From the NCBI RefSeq assembly GCF_029962485.1, contig NZ_CP073638.1, forward strand, positions 1,674,001 through 1,738,000: DNA of 64,000 bases. The letters run 5' to 3'. This DNA comes from Burkholderia cepacia (GTDB lineage Bacteria; Pseudomonadota; Gammaproteobacteria; Burkholderiales; Burkholderiaceae). The position numbers were made by a program, and so were the translations under genes. Under the pieces are notes generated by a model. The model had not been told where the DNA came from, ran no database searches, and saw only the letters and a list, made by a program, of their open reading frames with translations. Below are positions 32,577 to 40,169 of the stretch, piece by piece (position 1 is the first letter of the stretch; each line of letters begins with the position of its first letter).

Positions 32577-33422
32577 GTGTCCACCGTTACTTTTCCCTTT
32601 CAGCGAGTCGGCGATTTCACGGTCACGGCGATCAGCGACGGCTACCTGACCGCCAGCCTCGATGTCCTGTCGAATATCGACACGCCCGAAGCCACCCGAA
32701 TGCAGCACGCTGCCGGCCAGCAGGAACCGTCCGCCATCCATATCAACTGCTACGTGGTGCGCGGCGCGGGCCGCACGATCCTCATCGACGCCGGGGCCGG
32801 CGGCATCCGGCAATGGGGCGGCCGCCTGATCGCCAATCTGTTGGAGGCCGGCATCGCCCCGTCCGCGATCGACACGATCCTGCTCACGCACGCGCATCCC
32901 GACCATGTCGGGGGGCTGGTGAATGCCGCCGGACACGTGACGTTTCCACATGCGGAGCTGGTCGTCCATCGGCGGGAGGTCGGCTTCTGGCAGGACGACG
33001 CCAATCTGAGCCGCGCCAGCGAGCGCGCCCGCGGCAACTTCCAGATCGCGCGCCAGGTATTCGACGGCTATCGCGACAGGCTTCGCCTGTTTGACGAAGG
33101 CGACGTGTTGCCGGGCATCCGCGCGATGCCGCTACCGGGGCATACCGATGGGCACACCGGATACGTCGTCGAATCCGGCGATCAGGGCCTGCTCGTGTGG
33201 GGAGATATCGTGCATTTCCCGCATATCCAGATCAAACGGCCCGACGTGTCGATTGCATTCGACCAGGACTCGACCCAGGCCGCAACCACGCGATCACGGC
33301 TGCTGGACCGGGTCAGTTCGGAGGGGCTATTGATCGCGGGCATGCATTTAGGAGAACCCGGTTTCGCCCGCATCGCGCGAACGAAAGGAGAATATGGTCT
33401 GCGTTACGAGACCGACGCGTGA
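32577..33422 (+). CDS. metallo-beta-lactamase-fold hydrolase
   Basis: The 281-residue product starts with GTG at 32577, eight bases after a GGAG site. It carries the metal-binding signature THAHPDHVGG (His105, His107, Asp109, His110), a later LPGHTDGHT (third histidine), VWGDIVH (bridging Asp) and GMHLGEPG. This is the full two-metal set of the metallo-beta-lactamase superfamily, in the AHL-lactonase/quorum-quenching-like branch. Substrate may be a lactone, ester or thioester. It is the last gene of the operon with the tautomerase; a lactone-forming and -opening route is possible (inference). Confidence 0.88.
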   Translation: MSTVTFPFQRVGDFTVTAISDGYLTASLDVLSNIDTPEATRMQHAAGQQEPSAIHINCYVVRGAGRTILIDAGAGGIRQWGGRLIANLLEAGIAPSAIDTILLTHAHPDHVGGLVNAAGHVTFPHAELVVHRREVGFWQDDANLSRASERARGNFQIARQVFDGYRDRLRLFDEGDVLPGIRAMPLPGHTDGHTGYVVESGDQGLLVWGDIVHFPHIQIKRPDVSIAFDQDSTQAATTRSRLLDRVSSEGLLIAGMHLGEPGFARIARTKGEYGLRYETDA

Positions 33423-33528
33423 TGTCACGACCGGAGAAAGTCACATCCGGCGCGCGGATCCGCGGTCATGACATCCGCGTCGATCCGCGCGTGGCGCGGT
33501 GTCGCGCCATCCGGCATGCGGCCGGATC

Positions 33529-33912
33529 CTACGCCGCGCGTTGCAATAGATCCGTTGCGAACGACTGTGCGTGCGCGACGGCTTCCTGCGCGTCGCCGAA
33601 TACACCGAGCTGATCCCAGTGCTCTTCGGCCGCGAATGTTCCTTTCACCGCGAGCGCGCGCTGAACGCACAACTGCGCCGCATACGTGCCGTCGTCCAGC
33701 GGCCTGGCGGTCGCGACGACCTTGTGCGGCGGACTCGCCCGCTCCGGCTGAACCAGCTCGACGTGGCCAACCACCGTGCCGATATCCATCAACTCGTTCC
33801 TGGTGTTGCAGTCCGGACAGTAGAAGCACCACCCGGCGTCCTCCTGGCGAGTCTTGACCTGCCCGCGCGCCAGCACGGCACGACATTCAACGTTTTCGCA
33901 GATGAACGGCAT
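33529..33912 (-). CDS. small zinc-ribbon-like protein
   Basis: The 127-residue product starts at ATG 33912, chosen for the GGAG site eight bases upstream; an ATG at 33951 would add 13 residues but has no good site. The N-terminal part holds MPFICENVECRAVLARGQVK and GWCFYCPDCNTRNEL, with CxxxxC and CxxC pairs (Cys5, Cys10, then CPDC) that could bind zinc. The rest (ALAVKGTFAAEEHWDQLG, FGDAQEAVAHAQSFA) has no recognisable family. Function unknown. It stands alone between the metallo-hydrolase and AraC genes. Confidence 0.65.
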   Translation of the reverse strand: MPFICENVECRAVLARGQVKTRQEDAGWCFYCPDCNTRNELMDIGTVVGHVELVQPERASPPHKVVATARPLDDGTYAAQLCVQRALAVKGTFAAEEHWDQLGVFGDAQEAVAHAQSFATDLLQRAA

Positions 33913-33991
33913 CACGGCGTCTCCGAAGTTGTTTGATGGAAATCCTAGCATGTCCGCTGGCGGTCAACCATCGGCATTGTTGCCGCACCGG

Positions 33992-34885
33992 TCAGGCGCT
34001 CGCCAGCGCCTTTCGTGTTGCCGTGTCGCGCTTCGGCGGCGTGTTGAACAGGCGCCCGTACTCGCGGCTGAACTGGGACGGGCTTTCGTACCCGACACGG
34101 AACCCGGCCTCCGCCGCCCCCAGCCCTTCGGCCAGCATCAGACGACGCGCTTCCTGCAAGCGGATCTGCGCACGAAAACGCAGCGGGCTCATGTGCGTCG
34201 CGACCTTGAATTGCGCGTGGAACGTCGACACGCTCATGTCCGCCAACGCGGCGAGCGCGTCGATCGCGAAGTCTTCGGTGTAGTGATGGCGGATGAACGC
34301 GATCGCCCGCTGAATCCGGTTGATGCGACCGGTCAGATACGCGACCTGACGCAACATGTCCGCATGCGGGCCACGCAACAGGCGATAGAGAATCTCGCGC
34401 TCGATCAGCGGCGCGAGCGCCGGGATGTCGTCCGGCGTGTCGAGCAGATGCAGCAGCCGCGTGGCCGCGTCGATCAGGTGCGGCGTCGCGGCTTCCACCG
34501 CGATCGCCGGTGACCCGCGCGCGTCGCCGCGCCCGGGCTTCGTCGAATCGTGCATCAGCATGTCGGCGAGCGCCTGACGATTCAGCGGCAACCGCACACT
34601 GAGATACGGCTGCGCCACGCTGGCCTCGATCACCGCCCCGATCACCGGCAAATCGAGGCCGACGATCAGGTAGTTCGAAGGATCGTACTGATACGCGCGG
34701 CCACCGACCACCGCGCGCTTCCGGCCCTGCGCGACGATGCAGCAGGAAGGCTCGTAAAGCGTATGCACGGGCTCCGTTTCAGCCGACGAGCGCAACAGGC
34801 CCAGACCCTTAATCGCCGTTTCCACGGCGCCGTCCGCCCGCGCATGGCGGGCGATCAGCGCCGCGAGATCATCGATTTTTTCCAT
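33992..34885 (-). CDS. AraC-family transcriptional regulator
   Basis: The 297-residue product starts at ATG 34885; longer in-frame readings extend into the divergent promoter and are rejected. The N-terminal part (about 1-180) has VHTLYEPSCCIVAQGRKRAV and YDPSNYLIVGLDLPVIGAVI, the AraC N-terminal cupin of the YqhC-like group. The C-terminal double helix-turn-helix (about 195-290) has IQRAIAFIRHHYTEDFAIDA, LADMSVSTFHAQFKVATHMS and EAGFRVGYESPSQFSREYGR. It is divergent from an SDR gene 148 bases away, as YqhC is from its aldehyde reductase gene yqhD, and likely activates it in response to reactive carbonyls (inference). Confidence 0.9.
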   Translation of the reverse strand: MEKIDDLAALIARHARADGAVETAIKGLGLLRSSAETEPVHTLYEPSCCIVAQGRKRAVVGGRAYQYDPSNYLIVGLDLPVIGAVIEASVAQPYLSVRLPLNRQALADMLMHDSTKPGRGDARGSPAIAVEAATPHLIDAATRLLHLLDTPDDIPALAPLIEREILYRLLRGPHADMLRQVAYLTGRINRIQRAIAFIRHHYTEDFAIDALAALADMSVSTFHAQFKVATHMSPLRFRAQIRLQEARRLMLAEGLGAAEAGFRVGYESPSQFSREYGRLFNTPPKRDTATRKALASA

Positions 34886-35033
34886 GCGCCGAGTGTCGCA
34901 TGCCGAATCGCGGCGCGTATCGCCTTCGCTGCATCTTCGGAGAATCGTGCAAGAAATACGGAGTCGCAGGATAACGGCCGCGCCCCCTTCCGCGCGATGC
35001 TGTCGACTCTTCACCCTGAACCGAGGAACGAAC

Positions 35034-35777
35034 ATGTCCAGCCACAACATCGAACAGAAAGTGATCCTGATCACCGGCGCGAGCAGCGGGATCGGCGAAG
35101 CCACGGCCCGCTATCTGGGCGAGCGCGGCGCGCGCCTGATGCTCGGCGCGCGTCGCACCGAGCGTCTTGCTGACCTCGCCGGCAACATTCGCGCCAAGGG
35201 CGGCACGGCGGCGTGGCGTGCGCTCGACGTCACGAAGCGCGACGACAACGACGCGTTCGTCGAAGCCGCGCTCGCCGAATATGGCCATATCGATGTCATC
35301 GTCAACAATGCGGGCGTGATGCCGCTGTCGCCGATGGCGTCGCTGAAGGTCGACGAATGGGACCGCATGATCGACGTCAACATCAAGGGCGTGCTGTACG
35401 GCATCGCGGCCGCATTGCCGGTGATGAATCGCCAGGGTTTCGGCCAGATCATCAACGTGTCGTCGATCGGCGGGTTGCGCGTCTCGCCGACGGCCGCCGT
35501 CTATTGCGCGACGAAGTATGCGGTGCGCGCGATTTCCGACGGCTTGCGGCAGGAGAACGACAAGCTGCGCGTCACGAGCATCTGCCCCGGTGTCGTGACG
35601 TCCGAGCTGGCCGACACGATCACGGACCCGGTCGCCGCCGAAGCGATGGCGCGGTACCGCAGCATCGCGCTCGAGCCGGAAGCGATCGCGGCAGCCATTG
35701 CGTATGCGATCGCGCAGCCCGCCGATGTCGACGTGAACGAGATCGTCGTGCGCCCGACGGCGACGATCACCGGTTAG
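35034..35777 (+). CDS. short-chain dehydrogenase/reductase
   Basis: The 247-residue product starts at ATG 35034 behind GAGGA. It is a complete classical SDR: TGASSGIGEA (cofactor motif, about 15-24), NNAGVMP, SSIGG, and the YCATKYAVRAISDGL catalytic motif (Tyr and Lys four residues apart), then ICPGVVTSEL. Its sequence is close to the YdfG/NADP-dependent serine dehydrogenase-like oxidoreductases. It is divergent from the AraC regulator. Probable role: NADPH-dependent reduction or oxidation of a small carbonyl or hydroxy compound. Confidence 0.9.
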   Translation: MSSHNIEQKVILITGASSGIGEATARYLGERGARLMLGARRTERLADLAGNIRAKGGTAAWRALDVTKRDDNDAFVEAALAEYGHIDVIVNNAGVMPLSPMASLKVDEWDRMIDVNIKGVLYGIAAALPVMNRQGFGQIINVSSIGGLRVSPTAAVYCATKYAVRAISDGLRQENDKLRVTSICPGVVTSELADTITDPVAAEAMARYRSIALEPEAIAAAIAYAIAQPADVDVNEIVVRPTATITG

Positions 35778-35850
35778 CGGGTAACGGTGCACCGGCTGGA
35801 TGTCGCTCGCGATACACTGTCCGCCCGACTACCGAAGCGAGACACTTCCG

Positions 35851-36372
35851 ATGTTGATCCGCGTTGCGACACTGGCCGATGCAGCCCCGCTTGCCGACTT
35901 GAAGCGCGATACGTTTCGCGAAACCTTTCTGCAGGACGGCTTCGGCATCGACTACCCGCCGAACGATCTTGCCGCGTACGAGGCCCGCAGTTACTCGGTT
36001 GCAACGGTCAGCGAACAGCTCATCGACCCGCAGTGCCGTACGTGGGTCGCCGAAAGCGACGACGGCTCGCTGGTCGGCTATGCCCACGCGGGGCCGTGCA
36101 AGCTCCCGCACCCGGAAGTCGCGGAAGGGTCGGGCGAGATCCATCAGATCTACCTTCGACGCGGTACGCAGGGTACCGGCGCCGGACGTGCGTTGTTCGA
36201 CGCCGCGCTGGATTATCTCGCCGACGAACGCCCCGGGCCGGTATGGCTGGGCGTGTGGTCCGGCAACGCGAAGGCCATCGCGTTCTACGAGAAGGCGGGC
36301 TTCAGGCAGGTCGGCACGTACGATTTCCAGGTCGGCGAATCGACCGACCTGGAATACATCTACCGTCGCTGA
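35851..36372 (+). CDS. GNAT-family N-acetyltransferase
   Basis: The 173-residue product starts at ATG 35851. It has the GNAT pattern: LIRVATLADAAPLADLKRDT, TWVAESDDGSLVGYAHAGPC, then EIHQIYLRRGTQGTGAGRAL, with the acetyl-CoA loop GTQGTGAG, and WLGVWSGNAKAIAFYEKAGF near the end. The latter matches the PanZ/RimI-like and diamine acetyltransferase types. A terminator hairpin follows 23 bases after the stop. It is downstream of the SDR gene by 73 bases, possibly separately transcribed. Substrate unknown. Confidence 0.88.
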   Translation: MLIRVATLADAAPLADLKRDTFRETFLQDGFGIDYPPNDLAAYEARSYSVATVSEQLIDPQCRTWVAESDDGSLVGYAHAGPCKLPHPEVAEGSGEIHQIYLRRGTQGTGAGRALFDAALDYLADERPGPVWLGVWSGNAKAIAFYEKAGFRQVGTYDFQVGESTDLEYIYRR

Positions 36373-36394
36373 CCTCCGCAACCGCATGACAACC

Positions 36395-36430
36395 GCGCCC
36401 CGCCGGCAAACGACGGGGCGCTTTGCGTTT
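36395..36430 (+). terminator. rho-independent terminator after GNAT gene
   Basis: GCGCCCCG (36395-36402) pairs with CGGGGCGC (36414-36421) around an 11-base loop and is followed by TTTGCGTTT. This is the most canonical intrinsic terminator in the window, 23 bases after the GNAT stop. Confidence 0.75.
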
Positions 36431-36571
36431 ACGGCTTGTCGCGTCTTGTCGGCCGTGCAGGCAATCGATGGTGACGTCAACGACGTATTTCCCTCGTTTC
36501 AGGCTGAGTGACACTATTTGAGGGTTCTCGGTAAAATACGCCGTCCCCGATTTTCCGGTATCTGCCCTGTC

Positions 36572-37519
36572 ATGCATCGAATTGGATTCTTCGTTTGCCG
36601 CGGCTACGATGCGCTTGATCTTGGCGGGCCGCTGTCGGCCTTCAATCAGGTGGCCACGGCGGCCGGCCATTCGCCCTATGACCTTCATGTCATCTCGCAA
36701 GCCGGCGGCCCGATTCAGGGCAATACGGGTCTCTCGATCGAGACCAGGCCGGTCGGAAGGCGCACGTTCGACACCGTCGTGTTCGTGGGCGGCGATATCG
36801 AGCCGATGCAGACACCGGAAAATATCGCCGCGGCCAAAAAACTGACGGCCAGGACCTCGCGGGTAGCGAGCGTGTGCACGGGCGCGTTTCTGCTCGCGGA
36901 AACCGGCTCGCTGGACGGCTTGAGGGCAGCGACGCACTGGCGGTACGCCGCGCTGATGCAGTCGCGCTTCCCTCGCATCAAAGTCGACGGCGACAGTATC
37001 TATGTCGTGGATGGCCGCGTCTGGACGTCGGCGGGCATCGCCTCCGGCATCGACCTGGCGCTCGGCATCATCGAAACAGACATGGGTGCGGAGATTGCGC
37101 GCGCTGTCTCCCGGCTGCTGGTCGTTCCATATCGTCGGCCAGGCGGGCAGTCGCAATTCTCGGCGATGTCGCAGATGGAACCGGAGTCGGATCGCATCCG
37201 CATCGCGCTGAATTTTGCGCGGGAACATCTGGCGGAAGCGTTGCCTGTCGAACGACTCGCGGATGCCGCGCGATTGAGTTTGCGGCAGTTCGGGCGTGCC
37301 TTCCGGCGGGAAACCGGTGAAACACCTGCGAAGGCGGTCGAGCGCTTGCGCGTCGAAGCCGCGAGGCTGCGCCTGCAGGGTGGCAGCGAACCGATCGAAC
37401 AGATTGCGCTGGCGGTGGGATTCACCGATCCGGAACGGATGCGGCGGGCCTTCATCAAACTGCATGGACACCCGCCGCAAGCGATTCGGCGCGAGAGCCG
37501 ATCGAACGCGGCGCGCTGA
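36572..37519 (+). CDS. GlxA-family regulator (DJ-1/PfpI domain plus AraC helix-turn-helix)
   Basis: The 315-residue product starts at ATG 36572. The N-terminal domain (about 1-175) has a DJ-1/PfpI fold: MHRIGFFVCRGYDALDLGGP, VFVGGDIE, and the elbow ASVCTGAFLLAETG (Cys102), then AATHWRYAALMQSRFP. The C-terminal domain (about 205-305) is an AraC-type DNA-binding pair: IRIALNFAREHLAEALPVER, RLSLRQFGRAFRRETGETPA and IALAVGFTDPERMRRAFIKL. GlxA-type proteins regulate genes for amine or betaine use in known cases (GbdR, CdhR). The nearby DJ-1 proteins may be functional neighbours. Target not evident. Confidence 0.9.
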   Translation: MHRIGFFVCRGYDALDLGGPLSAFNQVATAAGHSPYDLHVISQAGGPIQGNTGLSIETRPVGRRTFDTVVFVGGDIEPMQTPENIAAAKKLTARTSRVASVCTGAFLLAETGSLDGLRAATHWRYAALMQSRFPRIKVDGDSIYVVDGRVWTSAGIASGIDLALGIIETDMGAEIARAVSRLLVVPYRRPGGQSQFSAMSQMEPESDRIRIALNFAREHLAEALPVERLADAARLSLRQFGRAFRRETGETPAKAVERLRVEAARLRLQGGSEPIEQIALAVGFTDPERMRRAFIKLHGHPPQAIRRESRSNAAR

Positions 37520-37538
37520 TCGACCGCCGGCCGATCAG
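37516..37538. terminator. weak hairpin at the GlxA gene end
   Basis: CTGATCG (37516-37522) and CGATCAG (37532-37538) form a 7-base stem, overlapping the GlxA stop codon, in the gap to the convergent SnoaL-like gene. No T tract follows. Confidence 0.35.
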
Positions 37539-37610
37539 CACGCGGTGCGGTCAACGTCCGTCTGGCGGGCTAGCAGCGCGTCGGTACGTGACGCGCCAAT
37601 CGCCGGACGC

Positions 37611-38093
37611 TCAATGGCCGTCCGTCTTGACGGGCGCGTAATCGTTCCACATGTCGCGATGCAGCTTCCAGGCGCCACCCTGCTTCAGAAAGACGAGGAT
37701 CTGCTTCGCGCGAATCTTGAGCTTTCCTTCGTGGTCGCGAACCTCCGCATCCGACACCTCCGTCACGACCCGGTCGTCACCGTAGAACTCGTCATTGCTG
37801 AACGACACGGTGCCAGGTTTCGATCCGGCATACCCGTTGGCGAAGTACGCCACGATCGCGCGGCGCCCCGTGACCTTGTCGCCGCCGAGCGGCAAGAGTG
37901 CACCGTCGTCGGTATAGAGGCGGCCGATCGCCTCATAGTCCCCTCGCGCAAAGGCATCGGCCCACCGCGCGTTTTCGGCCTTGATGGCCGCTTCGGGCGG
38001 GTGTTGCGAACCACCGGCGACAGCCGGCGCGGTGAATGCGAAGAAGGACACGCACGCTGCAAGCGCAGCAGTACACAAACGAATCTGTTGCAT
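37611..38093 (-). CDS. secreted SnoaL-like/SgcJ-type (DUF4440) protein
   Basis: The 160-residue product starts at ATG 38093. Residues 1-26 form a signal peptide (MQQIRLCTAALAACVSFFAF, then APAVA). The mature part is an NTF2-like cone: AIKAENARWADAFARGDYEA, IGRLYTDDGALLPLGGDKVT, GRRAIVAYFANGY and WKLHRDMWNDYAPV at the end, typical of the SgcJ/EcaC/DUF4440 family. Such domains bind or isomerise small polyketide-like molecules, or have no proven activity. A periplasmic copy is unusual but not rare. It is followed (upstream on the strand) by a Tat-exported DJ-1 protein gene. Confidence 0.85.
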   Translation of the reverse strand: MQQIRLCTAALAACVSFFAFTAPAVAGGSQHPPEAAIKAENARWADAFARGDYEAIGRLYTDDGALLPLGGDKVTGRRAIVAYFANGYAGSKPGTVSFSNDEFYGDDRVVTEVSDAEVRDHEGKLKIRAKQILVFLKQGGAWKLHRDMWNDYAPVKTDGH

Positions 38094-38217
38094 CGAGTGA
38101 TTTCCGGTTTGGGCTTGAATTGAAGCGGTTGCCCGAATGAGCAGATGGCGCAGGCAGCGTCGCCCGCGGCGTTCGTCGAGGCCAGCGGATGGCCTCGCGC
38201 ACATTGGCTGCAGGCGC

Positions 38218-39072
38218 TCAGCGAACGCCGGGGATTCGTGCGAGCCCCCTCGATGCGCCCGGCAGTTTCTTGTCGACCATCGCGATCACGTCCGGCCGTG
38301 CGTCCCTCGGATGACCGGAATGGAACGGCGGAGCGGGATCGTATTCGATCACGAGTTGCGTGAATTCGGCGGCCCGTTGGCCGCGCAACTTCGCGGCCAC
38401 GCGCAGGGCGAAGTCAATGCCCGCCGTCACACCGCCACCGCTCATGAAGCGGCCGTCGTCGTCTTCGACGAAGCGCTCGGGAACGGGAATCGCGCCATAC
38501 TCGGAAAGCTTGTTGACGAAGGCCCAGTGACAGGCGCTGCGCTTGCCCTTGAGCACGCCCGTTGCGGCAAGCACCAGCGATCCGTTGCACACCGACGTCA
38601 CGTGTTTCGCGCCTTGTGCCAAACGCCGGATCTGCGCCTGATACGCCGGTCGCATCGGCACACTCAAATCGGATCCGCCGGGCACCAGAATCACGTCCGT
38701 CTTCTCGATATCGGCCAGCCGTTCGGTATTGCCGTACACGACGCCGAATTCGAGCGTCACGTTGCCGCCATTGAGGCTCGCGTAGCGAACGTTCGTATTC
38801 GGCAGCCGGTGGAAAATCTCGCTCGGCCCCGCGAAGTCGAGAAGCGTTCCGCCGTCGTAATTGACGATCAGGATATTGAGCGGATCGTTCGGGGCAAGTA
38901 CGCCGTCACCGCCTGCCTGCGCGAGCGCAGGCGTGGCATGGCCGAGCAAGGCGCCGCCGCCCAGCACGGCGCCGAGCGTGGCGACGCTGCCCAGCTTGAG
39001 AACATCGCGCCGCGAACGACCGGCCCGGGTGAGTTGGGTGACGGAAGCGGCGCTATCGATACTGTCGGTCAA
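38218..39072 (-). CDS. Tat-exported DJ-1/PfpI-family protein
   Basis: The 284-residue product starts at TTG (39070-39072), chosen because AAGGAGA lies seven bases upstream, whereas the GTG at 39090 overlaps that ribosome site. The N-terminus has a twin-arginine motif SRRDVLK (20-26), a hydrophobic stretch and an ALA cleavage site near residue 51. The mature part is a DJ-1/PfpI fold: LNILIVNYDGGTLLDFAGPS, VILVPGGSDL, and the elbow TSVCNGSLVLAATG (Cys162), then ACHWAFVNKLSEYGA. Tat export implies folding before transport. It is one of three DJ-1-fold proteins within 9 kb. Confidence 0.85.
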   Translation of the reverse strand: MTDSIDSAASVTQLTRAGRSRRDVLKLGSVATLGAVLGGGALLGHATPALAQAGGDGVLAPNDPLNILIVNYDGGTLLDFAGPSEIFHRLPNTNVRYASLNGGNVTLEFGVVYGNTERLADIEKTDVILVPGGSDLSVPMRPAYQAQIRRLAQGAKHVTSVCNGSLVLAATGVLKGKRSACHWAFVNKLSEYGAIPVPERFVEDDDGRFMSGGGVTAGIDFALRVAAKLRGQRAAEFTQLVIEYDPAPPFHSGHPRDARPDVIAMVDKKLPGASRGLARIPGVR

Positions 39073-39225
39073 GATGATTTCTCCTTGCACTGCGGCCCCT
39101 GCCGCGAACGCATCCAGGCCGGGCCGGATTGAACAACCGCCACGACGAACGGCGAGGCGGACGTGAGATCAGGGTGTGGATGAGCCGCGATGACGTATCG
39201 GGCTCCGGAATCGCGAGCCGCCGGC

Positions 39226-39972
39226 TTAAAGCTGAGACGCACCGCCATCGACGACCAGTTCGGTGCCGACAACGTAGGAGGATTCGTCGCTGGCGAGATA
39301 CAGTGCCGCGTTGGCAATATCCTCGGCCGTGCCCATGCGGCCGACCGGAATCGCTTCGGCGAACGCGGCCTTGCGGTCGCGAACCCATTCGTCGGGCATG
39401 CCCCATTTGGAAAGCAGCGGCGTGTCGATCGCACCGGGGGCGATCGCATTGAAGCGGATTTTCCGGTCGAGGAACTCGTAGGACCAGCTGCGGGCCAGCG
39501 ATCGCACGGCGGCTTTCGCGGCCGCCGTCAACGAGATGCCATGCTTGCCGGTCTGCGCGACGAACGATGTATTCAGGATGACGGACGAACCTTCCCGCAA
39601 GTCCGGCAACACCGCCTGAAGCGTGAACACCACGCCCTTGACGTTGATGTCCATGATCTCGTTGTAGAGTGCGTCGTCGATGTCGTTGGCCGCGGACGGA
39701 AACGCCCAGCCAGCGTTGGCGAACACGATATCCAGGCCGCCGAACTTTTCTTTGACCTCGGCGGCAATCGCCCGCATGTCCTCGAGCGAACGGACATCGC
39801 CCTTGAGGACGATCGCATGCTCGCCAAGCTCGGCCTTCACGCGCTCGAATACGGCATCGTCGCGGCCGGTAACCGCTACGCGGGCTCCTTCCTCAATGAA
39901 GCGCTTTGCAGTGGCGAGACCGATGCCGCTGGTGCCACCCGTGATCAACGCTGTCTTGTTCCTGAGCCTCAT
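39226..39972 (-). CDS. short-chain dehydrogenase/reductase
   Basis: The 248-residue product starts at ATG 39972 with AAGGAA upstream. It is a classical SDR: ALITGGTSGIGLATAKRFIE (cofactor motif), FANAGWAFPS, then NTSFVAQTGKHGISLTAAAKAAVRSLARSW. The expected catalytic Tyr in the YxxxK motif is not obvious: the segment reads ISLTAAAKAA, so Tyr seems replaced while Lys is kept. SDRs with this SLTAAAKAA pattern occur in a glucose-dehydrogenase-like subgroup and may be inactive or atypical. The C-terminus YVVGTELVVDGGASQL is normal. It follows a DJ-1 gene on the same strand. Confidence 0.85.
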   Translation of the reverse strand: MRLRNKTALITGGTSGIGLATAKRFIEEGARVAVTGRDDAVFERVKAELGEHAIVLKGDVRSLEDMRAIAAEVKEKFGGLDIVFANAGWAFPSAANDIDDALYNEIMDINVKGVVFTLQAVLPDLREGSSVILNTSFVAQTGKHGISLTAAAKAAVRSLARSWSYEFLDRKIRFNAIAPGAIDTPLLSKWGMPDEWVRDRKAAFAEAIPVGRMGTAEDIANAALYLASDESSYVVGTELVVDGGASQL

Positions 39973-40169
39973 CTTCGGTTCCTTTTCATGTCGTGATGGA
40001 TCAGGCCGGAAGCTCGAAACGCCGTCGCGTTCGTGCGCTGTTCCCGGCCTGATCTTCGACTGAAGTATGGAACGTGAGGCAGATGGCGCAAAGGTCGTAT
40101 AACCCTCGAAAAACGCCACTCCATTCAAACGGGCGCTGCGCCATCCACCGGCCGCGCCCTCGCGATGAC

